Source: Nostoc sp. PCC 7524 (GTDB lineage: Bacteria > Cyanobacteriota > Cyanobacteriia > Cyanobacteriales > Nostocaceae). From it: DNA of 64,000 nt. Made by a program: the position numbers and the translations under genes. Every line of letters starts with the position of its first letter. The stretch's first letter is position 1. The stretch lies in contig NC_019684.1 in the NCBI RefSeq assembly GCF_000316645.1, forward strand, positions 62,001-126,000. Reading direction: 5' to 3'. This document shows, one piece after another, positions 25,534 to 33,670 of this stretch. The notes beneath the pieces were generated by a model. It worked only from the letters and a program-made list of their open reading frames with translations, was not told the DNA's origin and did not search any database.

Positions 25534-26247
25534 CTAAATAGCCGCAGAATAGGCTTCATCTACTTTCAAGGTTGTACCTGTGATAAATTTGGCATCATCG
25601 GAAATCAAGAAAGCTACTGTTTTGGCAAACTCTCTGTAGTTAGCAGGACGACCAAACATTAAATCAGTCGGGACATTCCAGCCTTCTAACTCTGCCATTG
25701 AATCTGCGACAAAGAAAGGCGCGACAGAAACCATCCGGATTTTATCTGTTCTGTAACGCTTGGCATACAGCTTTGTAAAGCCTTCCATTGCGGCGCGGAG
25801 TGTCCCGCTAAAAGGTGTTCCTAGGCTCGGTTCTTGGGAGTCGCAGGCGGAAATATTGACGATCGCACCACCACCGGAATTTTGCATCGGTTCTGTCACA
25901 AGTTTGGCGATGCGAACCACACTCAAAAACAGCATTTCAAAGTTTTCTAACCACATTTCATCGGAAATAGACAGTAAATCTGGTCGAGATGGATCGCCAA
26001 AACTATTAACTACGGCATCTATCCGACCAAATTTAGTTAAGGTTGCCGCGATTAATCGCTGTAAGTCTGGCAAATTGGTAATTGAGCCTTGAATGGCAAT
26101 ACCATCCAATTCTGCTGCTAAATCTAAAACTTCAGGCGATCGCGCCATTAACGCTACATTGTAACCCCGTGCGGCTAATTCTCGCGCACAACCCGCACCA
26201 ATTCCCCGACTAGCAGCCGTAATAATTGCCACTTTTGGTGAAGTCAT
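25534..26247 (-). CDS. short-chain dehydrogenase/reductase
   Basis: A 237-residue NAD(P)-dependent SDR. The cofactor motif appears as TAASRGIGAGCA (TGxxxGxG with Ala for the first Gly). NSFG occupies the NNAG position, and the catalytic residues are less canonical: the usual Ser is in NISACDS and the YxxxK position reads FTKLYAKRY. The C-terminal region (VSVAPFFVADSM, FLISDDAKFITGTTLKVD) is normal. The substrate is unknown. It is transcribed divergently from a Cys-rich winged-helix regulator 86 bases away, with a palindrome in the gap, so the pair probably forms one regulatory unit. Confidence 0.85.
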   Translation of the reverse strand: MTSPKVAIITAASRGIGAGCARELAARGYNVALMARSPEVLDLAAELDGIAIQGSITNLPDLQRLIAATLTKFGRIDAVVNSFGDPSRPDLLSISDEMWLENFEMLFLSVVRIAKLVTEPMQNSGGGAIVNISACDSQEPSLGTPFSGTLRAAMEGFTKLYAKRYRTDKIRMVSVAPFFVADSMAELEGWNVPTDLMFGRPANYREFAKTVAFLISDDAKFITGTTLKVDEAYSAAI

Positions 26248-26253
26248 ATTGCA

Positions 26254-26281
26254 ACTTTCTAAATATTTTTGTTTAGAAAGT
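26254..26281. promoter_or_regulatory. palindromic operator candidate between the SDR and regulator genes
   Basis: Perfect 10-base arms ACTTTCTAAA (26254-26263) and TTTAGAAAGT (26272-26281) are separated by 8 bases. They begin 6 bases upstream of the SDR start and about 50 bases upstream of the regulator start. The size suits a dimeric winged-helix protein. Confidence 0.65.
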
Positions 26282-26333
26282 ATGATAAACCTCTAGAGTT
26301 GACTTTGTAAAGAATTTTCTTTAGTTTGTGAGT

Positions 26334-26993
26334 ATGACCAAAAACTCACCGAAAAAATCAACTACAGTCCGCACTCGTCGGGCTATTGTCAACTTACTCA
26401 AACAACAGGGTGCAATGGACTCCCAAGAGTTAGCAGCTTGTTTGGGGATTTCTGCAATGGCTGTGCGTCAGCATTTGTATGCCCTACAAGATGAGCATTT
26501 AGTCACCTATGAGGAAGAACCCCGTGACATGGGACGACCTGCTAAACTATGGCAATTAACCCCAGATGCTAACCGCTTGTTTCCTGATGGTTATGCGGAG
26601 TTAACGTTGGGTTTGATACAGGCGGTAACGGTAGCTTTTGGTGAAACGGGGCTAGATAAGCTCCTGGAAGTCAGGACTAAACAGCAACTTGCTATCTATC
26701 AAGCACAAATATCTAACCAAGATACATTAGCAGCAAGATTAGCAGCTTTAGTAAAATTGCGATCGCACGAAGGATACATGGCCGAGAGTAAAGCTTTAGA
26801 TGATGGTTCTTTCCTGTTGATTGAAAATCACTGTCCCATTTGCGCTGCGGCTACAGCCTGTACGGGATTATGTGAGCAAGAGTTAATGATTTTTCAATGT
26901 GTTCTGGGAGAAAATGTAAAAGTAGAGAGAGCAGAACACATCTTAGCAGGGGCAAGACGATGTGTTTATCGGGTTTTTGTTAACGCGACTTAA
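26334..26993 (+). CDS. SufR-like winged-helix regulator (COG2345) with Cys-rich C-terminus
   Basis: A 219-residue DeoR/ArsR-like repressor. The N-terminal winged helix is clear (TRRAIVNLLKQQGAMDSQELAACLGISAMAVRQHLYAL, then GRPAKLWQLT). The C-terminal part has a set of Cys residues, NHCPICAAATACTGLCEQEL and later GARRCVYRV, a spacing like iron-sulfur or metal-sensing regulators related to SufR. It differs from canonical SufR and lacks an adjacent suf operon, so I do not name it sufR. It is divergent from the SDR gene; the shared palindrome is its likely operator. ATG 26334 is preferred over GTG 26328. Confidence 0.85.
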   Translation: MTKNSPKKSTTVRTRRAIVNLLKQQGAMDSQELAACLGISAMAVRQHLYALQDEHLVTYEEEPRDMGRPAKLWQLTPDANRLFPDGYAELTLGLIQAVTVAFGETGLDKLLEVRTKQQLAIYQAQISNQDTLAARLAALVKLRSHEGYMAESKALDDGSFLLIENHCPICAAATACTGLCEQELMIFQCVLGENVKVERAEHILAGARRCVYRVFVNAT

Positions 26994-27050
26994 ACAAAAT
27001 TGGATGTCAGGATTTTAAGACTGATCGACTCGTCCTTAAATCCTCTCCCC

Positions 27051-27860
27051 TTACTGAATTTTCAAGAATTTATCCAAAGCAGATACCATACTCGGAGGCC
27101 AGCGACGGATATTTTTCACCCAATTCATATCCTTATAGCGACTATCCAATCCATAGGCAGCTACCCAGTTACTTTCAGCTTCGCCCTTTTGTCCATTTAC
27201 CCAGTAAGCTGCTGTCAAAGCCGCACGGACATCAGCAAAGTTGGGATATTTACGGGCAATATTCCGCATTTCACGGATAGCTGTGTCTTTCTGCCCAGTT
27301 TCATAGAGGGCTATGGCATAGTTAGCACGGGCAAAGGCAAAGTTAGGGGCAATCTCAAAAGATTTTTGATAATCTGCGATCGCGTCTTCCCATTTCCCTA
27401 AACCAGTTTTGGCATTGCCGCGATTGTTATAAGCCATAGCGTCTTTAGGGTCGAGTTCTAGAACATGATTATAATCTGCGATCGCGTCTTCCCATTTACC
27501 CAACCCTTCCAAGGCTGTACCACGATTTAAATAAGGATCAGTGACATTCGGGGCTAATTCTATAGCTTTGTTGTAATCTGCCAGTGCTGCCTCTAATTTA
27601 TTCTGACTCACCCGTGAGTTGCCCCGGTTACTCCATGCGCCGGCATTGGTGGGGAAGTTCTCAATAATCTTTGTCCAATATTTTTCCGCCGTGACAAAAT
27701 CACCTTTATTTGTGGCAGCAAAAGCTTGATTTGCCCACTCATCACCCTGTTCTAACTGTTCTTGGGTAATTGTAGGTTGTTGAGTTTGTGCCATAACTGG
27801 TGTACCCCAGCCCAACACAAGTAACAGACTGAGAAAAATACTAATTAATTTAATCATCAT
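27051..27860 (-). CDS. exported tetratricopeptide repeat protein
   Basis: A 269-residue protein with a signal peptide (MMIKLISIFLSLLLVLGWGTPVMAQ, cleavage near 25), so periplasmic or thylakoid-luminal. Five or so TPR units follow; the clearest are AWSNRGNSRVSQNKLEAALA, PYLNRGTALEGLGKWEDAIA, AYNNRGNAKTGLGKWEDAIA and ANYAIALYETGQKDTAIREM. Two adjacent units are almost identical in DNA as well (starts 27369 and 27471, 102 bases or one TPR apart), each with a HIP1 site, which points to recent duplication or gene conversion. The partner is unknown. The last 12 residues are not TPR-like. Confidence 0.87.
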   Translation of the reverse strand: MMIKLISIFLSLLLVLGWGTPVMAQTQQPTITQEQLEQGDEWANQAFAATNKGDFVTAEKYWTKIIENFPTNAGAWSNRGNSRVSQNKLEAALADYNKAIELAPNVTDPYLNRGTALEGLGKWEDAIADYNHVLELDPKDAMAYNNRGNAKTGLGKWEDAIADYQKSFEIAPNFAFARANYAIALYETGQKDTAIREMRNIARKYPNFADVRAALTAAYWVNGQKGEAESNWVAAYGLDSRYKDMNWVKNIRRWPPSMVSALDKFLKIQ

Positions 27861-27950
27861 CTGGGTGTAGTTGTGTCTATAGATCGGGGATGGGGGACTG
27901 GGGATAGGGAGAAAACTATTCTACATTGTCTGTTTCCCATGTCCCATTCC

Positions 27951-29051
27951 CTATAGTAAAGACATTTGCTCATTAGGTGGTGTAAATCCCATGTGCTTGT
28001 ATGCCGCTTTGGTTGCTATTCGTCCACGGGGAGTCCGGCTTAAATAACCAATTTGCATAAGGTAGGGTTCGTAAACTTCCTCAATGGTTTGGGTATCTTC
28101 TCCTGTAGCCGCAGCAATTGTTTCTAAGCCGACAGGGCCACCGTTAAATTGTTCAATAATTACACTGAGCATCCGGCGATCTGTCCAATCCAAGCCGCAA
28201 GGGTCTACTTGAAATAATTCTAAAGCCTCGGCTGCAACGTTTTGGGTAACTTCCAGGCATGATTTTACTTCAGCATAATCACGTACACGCTTGAGTAATC
28301 TATTAGCAATCCGTGGTGTTCCCCGTGAACGGCGGGCAATTTCTGTAGCACCATCCTCTGTGACATGGGTTTGGAGTAATTGGGAACTCCGCAGGACGAT
28401 TTTACTGAGTTCGTCAACTTCATAGAAGCGCAGTTTTTGAATTAAGCCAAAGCGATCGCGTAGTGGTGAGGTCAAAGCACCGACGCGGGTTGTCGCACCC
28501 ACTAAGGTAAACTTTGACAAAGGCAAGCTGCGAATCCTGGCACTGGAACCTTTACCCACAGTGATATCTAGGCGGTAATCTTCCATTGCTGGATAGAGGA
28601 TTTCCTCTGTCATCCGTGAGAGGCGATGAATCTCATCCACAAATAAAATATCACCTGGTTTGAGGTTAACCAGTAGCCCGACAATATCTCTGGGGCGTTC
28701 TAAAGCTGGCGCACTGGTGATTTTGTAGTTGACTCCCATCTCCGATGCTAATATCATTGCCATTGTTGTTTTACCCAATCCGGGCGGCCCATACAGTAGC
28801 AAGTGATCCAAAACTTCACCCCTTGACTTGGCTGCTTTGATGGCAATATCTAAGACATCTTTGAGGTCTTTCTGCCCGATGTAGTCGGCAAATTTTTGTG
28901 GTCTGATACTTTCTTCTTGCTTACCTTGTTCATCAATAGCAGCTTCAGGGTGCAAAATATTCTCCTTGGAGGCTGGTTTTGTTGACTCCTGATGCTGTTG
29001 TGGTTTGCCGTTGGGTTCTGGGGGCTGTTTTTTCGAGGAGATGATCGCCAT
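27951..29051 (-). CDS. ruvB: Holliday junction branch migration helicase RuvB
   Basis: A 366-residue AAA+ motor that drives branch migration with RuvA. Walker [10 protein letters not shown], Walker B FVDEIHRL, sensor 1 LVGATTRVG, the arginine finger region [10 protein letters not shown] and the winged-helix C-terminus ([26 protein letters not shown]) are present. The N-terminal 45 residues are a low-complexity, charged extension typical of cyanobacterial RuvB. It stands divergent from hisF and has no adjacent ruvA or ruvC. Confidence 0.96.
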   Translation of the reverse strand: MAIISSKKQPPEPNGKPQQHQESTKPASKENILHPEAAIDEQGKQEESIRPQKFADYIGQKDLKDVLDIAIKAAKSRGEVLDHLLLYGPPGLGKTTMAMILASEMGVNYKITSAPALERPRDIVGLLVNLKPGDILFVDEIHRLSRMTEEILYPAMEDYRLDITVGKGSSARIRSLPLSKFTLVGATTRVGALTSPLRDRFGLIQKLRFYEVDELSKIVLRSSQLLQTHVTEDGATEIARRSRGTPRIANRLLKRVRDYAEVKSCLEVTQNVAAEALELFQVDPCGLDWTDRRMLSVIIEQFNGGPVGLETIAAATGEDTQTIEEVYEPYLMQIGYLSRTPRGRIATKAAYKHMGFTPPNEQMSLL

Positions 29052-29203
29052 AATTCAGCTTGGACTTTGAGTTTAGGTCTGTTTGAGCGCAATCTCCGCC
29101 GTAATACTGCAAATAGACACGCTTGCGAAGATTTTCGGTGGGAAATACCCACGTCAATTTAAAATTTAAATTCCGGACAATTACCGAGGAGTTAGAAATT
29201 AGT

Positions 29204-29971
29204 ATGTTATCTAAAAGAATTTTACCTTGTTTGGATGTGAAGGCGGGACGGGTTGTTAAAGGAGTTAACTTTGTCAACCTCAAGGATGCAGGCGATCCGG
29301 TGGAATTAGCGAAGGTTTACAATGAAGCCGGGGCTGATGAGTTAGTGTTTCTAGATATTACGGCTACTCATGAAGACCGGGATATTATCATCGATGTGGT
29401 TTACCGGACTGCTGAACAGGTGTTTATTCCCCTGACTGTCGGTGGTGGTATTCAATCCTTAGAAAATGTTAAAGCTTTGTTACGAGCCGGAGCAGATAAG
29501 GTTAGTATTAACTCTGCGGCAGTGCGTGACCCAGACTTAATTAATCGAGCCAGCGATCGCTTTGGTAATCAGTGTATAGTTGTCGCCATTGATGCTAGGC
29601 GCAGAGTAGACCCCCAAAATCCTGGGTGGGATGTGTACGTACGTGGAGGACGAGAAAATACCGGCTTAGATGCCTTACTTTGGGCTAAAGAAGTCGAACA
29701 ACGCGGCGCAGGAGAACTATTGGTAACAAGTATGGATGCTGACGGGACTCAAGCCGGCTATGACATAGAGTTAACACGAGCAATTGCTGAGGCTGTGGAA
29801 ATCCCAGTGATTGCATCTGGTGGTGCCGGTAACTGTGAACATATCCATGACGCACTGACAGCAGGGAAAGCAGAAGCTGCTCTATTAGCATCGCTTCTAC
29901 ATTATGGTCAATTAAGCGTGGCTGAAATTAAGAATTTTTTGCGCGATCGCAACGTACCAGTCCGTTTGTAG
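29204..29971 (+). CDS. hisF: imidazole glycerol phosphate synthase subunit HisF
   Basis: A 255-residue (beta/alpha)8 barrel that makes ImGP and AICAR from PRFAR with ammonia supplied by HisH. It begins [20 protein letters not shown] with the catalytic Asp11, has VVAIDARR with the second catalytic Asp near 130, and phosphate-binding loops VGGGIQS and IASGGAGN. I set the start at 29204, since upstream in-frame residues are not HisF-like. It is a lone his gene, as is usual in cyanobacteria where his genes are scattered. Confidence 0.96.
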   Translation: MLSKRILPCLDVKAGRVVKGVNFVNLKDAGDPVELAKVYNEAGADELVFLDITATHEDRDIIIDVVYRTAEQVFIPLTVGGGIQSLENVKALLRAGADKVSINSAAVRDPDLINRASDRFGNQCIVVAIDARRRVDPQNPGWDVYVRGGRENTGLDALLWAKEVEQRGAGELLVTSMDADGTQAGYDIELTRAIAEAVEIPVIASGGAGNCEHIHDALTAGKAEAALLASLLHYGQLSVAEIKNFLRDRNVPVRL

Positions 29972-30083
29972 ACTCAATTCTAAAGCCTTTATGTAAATCC
30001 AGTTACATCTATCCCAAGTTAGAGACAGTTCCCTAAAAGGATGTTAAGATTAATTTACAAAGTATGAATAAATATTAAGAAAT

Positions 30084-30275
30084 ATGTTGATTCCTATTTT
30101 ATTATTTGATGTAGCACTGGTGGCATGGTCACTCCACCTAATGGAGAAAGCAGTTGAGCATAAAGAATTTTCTCTCATGTTAGCAGGGACATTGGTAGCC
30201 CTTGCGGCTGCTGCTATGTTAGTAGTTTACTTTCTTATGGGGCATTGTATGAGCTATTTACTACAAGTAAGGTAA
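30084..30275 (+). CDS. small two-helix membrane protein
   Basis: A 63-residue predicted membrane protein: helices about 1-20 (MLIPILLFDVALVAWSLHLM) and 30-52 (LMLAGTLVALAAAAMLVVYF), separated by a charged EKAVEHKE turn. No family is recognised and no strong Shine-Dalgarno is seen. The amphipathic pattern and low stop density make it a plausible gene. The 303-base gap after it shows no other gene. Confidence 0.5.
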   Translation: MLIPILLFDVALVAWSLHLMEKAVEHKEFSLMLAGTLVALAAAAMLVVYFLMGHCMSYLLQVR

Positions 30276-30578
30276 TCAGTATTGATTGATCAAGGCGATC
30301 GCTGAGATTTAAGCAAAAATTTGACAAGATATATATTATTTAAGAGATAGTAGACAACGCATTGGTATTAAAAATCAGGTAGTTAAAAACCTCTGAAACA
30401 TTTTCTAATTTGACAGTAGTACAAATGCTCTGAAAGTTCTCCCTTGTCAGAATAGATCTGGTGAGTGAGTGTAGAGTTACTCACCTGTTAGAATCAATGA
30501 AGAATTGCTGGCATTGTAGTTAAGTGACAACTCAAGAATCAAAGCCATCACCAAAAAACAGTGTCAATGTGAGGTGAA

Positions 30579-32192
30579 GTGCTGACTAGAAAAGAACAAA
30601 TTTCCCAAGTAGTAGTCACTGCTACCCAAATGCGGGACATTGAGGGGCGGATTTTTGCAGCCGGAATGCCTGTAGCAGCTTTGATGGAAAAAGTGGCGGG
30701 ACTTGTTGCTGGGTTTATTCAGGATATTTACCCACATGAGAGACAAGGTAGACAAGGTAAAATTTACTCCTCCTATTCCCCCAGTCCCCATGTCGGTATC
30801 CTTGTTGGCCCTGGACATAATGGTGGTGATGCGTTGGTTGTAGCGCGTGAGTTACACTTTCATGGTTACAATGTTTGGATTTACGCACCTTTTTCTAAGT
30901 TCAAGGAATTAACCTCGCAGCATTTGCAATATGTTCAAAGTTTGGGAATTGTTTGTTATCAAGATATTGAACAATTACCTGATTGTGATTTTTTAGTAGA
31001 TGGTTTGTTTGGATTTGGTTTAGAGAAAGCAATTACTGATCCCATCGCTGCGGCAATTAATCATTTCAATGACTGGGATAAACCGATTATTAGTATTGAT
31101 GTGCCTTCGGGTTTGCACACTGATACAGGTGAGGTTTTGGGGACAGCCATCCGTGCAACTTATACCTTGTGTTTGGGTTTGTGGAAGTTGGGTTTGTTGC
31201 AAGATCAGGCTTTGGAGTATGTGGGGAAAGCGGAGTTAATCGATTTTGATATTCCTTTAGCTGATGTGCAAGCAGTGCTGGGAGAAAGCCATAAAATTAA
31301 ACGCATCACACCAGTAACGGCACTTTCTACCCTACCCTTACCCCGTCCCCCAGTGACGCACAAGTATAAAGAAGGACATTTACTGTTAATTTGTGGTTCG
31401 CGGCGTTATGCGGGTGGAGCAATTTTAACGGCTTTGGGTGCTAGGGGTAGTGGTGTGGGGATGCTATCTGTGGCTGTACCGGAATCTCTCAAGCCGCTTT
31501 TGGTGTCCCATTTGCCGGAAGCCTTGATTATTGGGTGTCCAGAAACGGAAACAGGAGCCATTGCTCAGTTACAATTACCAGAGAAAACAGATTTAAATTC
31601 CTTTAGTGCGATCGCCTGTGGCCCTGGGTTAACTACAGATGCTACTCCTATTGTCCAGGAAGTTATTCAAAGCGATCGCCTCTTAGTTCTCGATGCTGAT
31701 GGTTTAAATATTCTGGCGCAACTAGACACCATCCCCACATTACAACAGCGTCAAGCAGCAACGGTACTCACACCCCATACTGGTGAATTTCAACGGTTGT
31801 TTCCCCATCTTCCTGATGCTAAACGAGACAGAATTAATGCTGTAAGAGAAGCAGCCCTTCAGAGTGGGGCAGTAGTATTGTTGAAAGGTGCGAGAACTGC
31901 GTTGGCAGCGCCCGCCGCAGGCATCGCTAATCCCCACGGTATAGTATGGATTAATCCCGAAAGTACGCCAGCTTTAGCTCGTGGTGGTAGTGGCGATGTA
32001 TTAACAGGCTTACTCGGTGGATTATTAGCACAAGCTGCGACTAAAGAATTGCCGATAGAAGATATTGTAGCGACGGCGGCATGGTGGCACGCCCAAGCTG
32101 GGATTTTAGCAGCCCAAGAACGCACGGAATTGGGGGTAGATGCCTTTACGTTGACTAATTATCTGATGTCAGTGCTTAGTGTTTTTGCTTAA
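30579..32192 (+). CDS. nnrDE: bifunctional NAD(P)H-hydrate epimerase / ADP-dependent dehydratase
   Basis: A 537-residue repair enzyme that converts R/S-NAD(P)HX back to NAD(P)H. The N-terminal YjeF_N epimerase domain (about 1-225) contains ATQMRDIEGRIFAAGMP, GPGHNGGDALVVAREL and SIDVPSGLHTDTG. The C-terminal ribokinase-like dehydratase domain contains KYKEGHLLLICGSRRYAGGAILTALGA, ACGPGLTTDATPIV, VLDADGLNIL, TPHTGEFQRL and ARGGSGDVLTGLLGG. It uses a GTG start at 30579. Fusion of the two activities is common in bacteria. An internal RQGRQGKIYSSYSPSPH stretch (residues about 53-69) looks like repeat-derived extra sequence. Confidence 0.93.
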   Translation: MLTRKEQISQVVVTATQMRDIEGRIFAAGMPVAALMEKVAGLVAGFIQDIYPHERQGRQGKIYSSYSPSPHVGILVGPGHNGGDALVVARELHFHGYNVWIYAPFSKFKELTSQHLQYVQSLGIVCYQDIEQLPDCDFLVDGLFGFGLEKAITDPIAAAINHFNDWDKPIISIDVPSGLHTDTGEVLGTAIRATYTLCLGLWKLGLLQDQALEYVGKAELIDFDIPLADVQAVLGESHKIKRITPVTALSTLPLPRPPVTHKYKEGHLLLICGSRRYAGGAILTALGARGSGVGMLSVAVPESLKPLLVSHLPEALIIGCPETETGAIAQLQLPEKTDLNSFSAIACGPGLTTDATPIVQEVIQSDRLLVLDADGLNILAQLDTIPTLQQRQAATVLTPHTGEFQRLFPHLPDAKRDRINAVREAALQSGAVVLLKGARTALAAPAAGIANPHGIVWINPESTPALARGGSGDVLTGLLGGLLAQAATKELPIEDIVATAAWWHAQAGILAAQERTELGVDAFTLTNYLMSVLSVFA

Positions 32193-32249
32193 ATAAGGGA
32201 GGAAGATATATTTATATTATTAAACTCAGCAAATTTTTAGGATGTATGA

Positions 32250-32603
32250 TTGGGCAGTTTATCGAGAGAAGAAATTTATCAGGCACTTGGCAATATTTCC
32301 ATTCAATTTGGCAACCTTGAATGTGACAAATGTGCCATAGCATTAAAGTCATGGAGTGATGGTAATGGAATTGAGGCAAAAATTCTTAAGCTCAGAACTA
32401 AAAAGCGAAATGATTTCTTTATAATTAGCGATCGTTATGGTGATAGTGAGTCAATTACTGATAATGGTATTCATTATGGTGTAGAAGTTTTAGGGCTGGT
32501 TTTTGATAACCTTTCACCTCAAGGATTACCCCGTGATGAGTGGATAAATGATTTTTCCTGCCGCAGTGGTGAATTTTATTTAGAAGAGTTAGATAACTTC
32601 TAA
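32250..32603 (+). CDS. papain-fold toxin (Tox-PL-2-like)
   Basis: A 117-residue stand-alone protein resembling the papain-fold toxin domain found at the C-termini of cyanobacterial polymorphic toxins. The catalytic triad candidates are Cys28 (ECDKCAIAL), His75 (NGIHYGVEV) and Asp86 (VFDNLS). It lacks any secretion leader or adaptor domain, so it may act in the cell or be a cassette orphaned from a larger toxin. The start is TTG 32250: an in-frame TGA lies just before it, and AGGA sits 8 bases upstream. The next gene, 13 bases downstream, is a likely immunity partner. Confidence 0.75.
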   Translation: MGSLSREEIYQALGNISIQFGNLECDKCAIALKSWSDGNGIEAKILKLRTKKRNDFFIISDRYGDSESITDNGIHYGVEVLGLVFDNLSPQGLPRDEWINDFSCRSGEFYLEELDNF

Positions 32604-32616
32604 AGGAGAGAATATT

Positions 32617-32985
32617 ATGAGCGGAGTATACGAAATTCTAGCAAAAATAAAAGCCAAACCAGGTATGTATCTTGGCCGTCCTTCTGTGAGCGACTTATTT
32701 ATGTTTTTGGTTGGATATGAATGTTCTCGCAGTGAACTAGGCATTGAGAATACTGAAGAAGAAGAAGATTTTTATGGGGAGTTTCAACCTTGGTTACAGA
32801 AAAACCTAGGAATAAAAACGGTAAGTTCTTGGTCGAAGATGATTATGCTTTACTGTCACGATGAGAAGGCTGGTTTTGAAAAGTTCTTCAGTTTATTGGA
32901 TGAGTTCAAACAACGAAATCAAGATTTAATTGGTAATGAGGTTAATAATACATCTGAAGCGGTGAGCATTGGTTTAAAACATTGA
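32617..32985 (+). CDS. putative immunity/antitoxin partner of the papain-fold toxin
   Basis: A 122-residue acidic protein (YEILAKIKAKPGMYLGRPSVSDLFMFLVGY, then IENTEEEEDFYGEFQPWL). It has a good Shine-Dalgarno AAAGGAGAGAA. I do not recognise a named family with certainty, but similar proteins accompany cyanobacterial papain-fold toxins. The spacing (13 bases), shared strand and its acidic, soluble nature fit an immunity role. The function is inferred from context only. Confidence 0.7.
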   Translation: MSGVYEILAKIKAKPGMYLGRPSVSDLFMFLVGYECSRSELGIENTEEEEDFYGEFQPWLQKNLGIKTVSSWSKMIMLYCHDEKAGFEKFFSLLDEFKQRNQDLIGNEVNNTSEAVSIGLKH

Positions 32986-33042
32986 TATAGGACTCGTATT
33001 TGATTTCTGAAAAAAACTCAGTACACCCCTACTCTCTCCTTT

Positions 33043-33064
33043 CCTATTGCCTATTGCCTATTGC
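33043..33064. repeat. heptamer repeat (CCTATTG)
   Basis: Three copies of a 7-base unit between the immunity gene and the secreted protein gene. Confidence 0.7.
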
Positions 33065-33253
33065 CTGGCTACGCAGATAATTTTAGAAATCAAAGCGGAT
33101 TCCTATAATTTAACGACAGCCATAAACTGATAATAATGATAGAGTTCTGCTGATTCCAATGATAGGAACTGGTTATCCTCCAATCTAGTTGAATCTGATA
33201 GCCTGAAATTATTAAGTAATTCTTAATACTTCCTAGAATTAAGGAGTTAAATC

Positions 33254-33553
33254 ATGAGATTAAATCCCACAAGATTCTTATTTCTCGGTGTTGTCATTCT
33301 GGCATCGATACCAGCATTTGCTCAAAATCAAGGTAATTCCTTTTCTGGTAGAGTTCAGCGAGTTTGGGAAGATGGATTTCGCTTAAATACCAGTGGTCGT
33401 TCCATCACAGTTGATACTTATGATATCTGTGGAGATAATACTACCAGGCACATATCGGCTGGTGATCAAGTAACCGTAATCGGCGAATTTGATGGAGGCG
33501 AATTTGATGCCTCCTCTGTTACTAAAGCTAATGGTACAAATGTTTGCCAATAG
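33254..33553 (+). CDS. small exported OB-fold-like protein
   Basis: A 99-residue protein with a signal peptide (MRLNPTRFLFLGVVILASIPAFAQ). The mature 75 residues have the alternating beta pattern of a small OB-fold-like barrel: SFSGRVQRVWEDGFRLNT, SITVDTYDICG, GDQVTVIGEFDGGEFDASSVTK. Two Cys residues could form a disulfide. It has a strong Shine-Dalgarno AAGGAG. I do not assign a function; distantly similar proteins bind nucleic acid or sugars. Confidence 0.75.
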   Translation: MRLNPTRFLFLGVVILASIPAFAQNQGNSFSGRVQRVWEDGFRLNTSGRSITVDTYDICGDNTTRHISAGDQVTVIGEFDGGEFDASSVTKANGTNVCQ

Positions 33554-33670
33554 CTCAAATCACAATTCATGTTATTGACTGTACTGATGTTACATTGCAA
33601 AATTTCTACTTGAGAAAATTGACACATCACGTTAAGCTTCCTTAGCAGAACTGCACTGTAACACTAGGTA

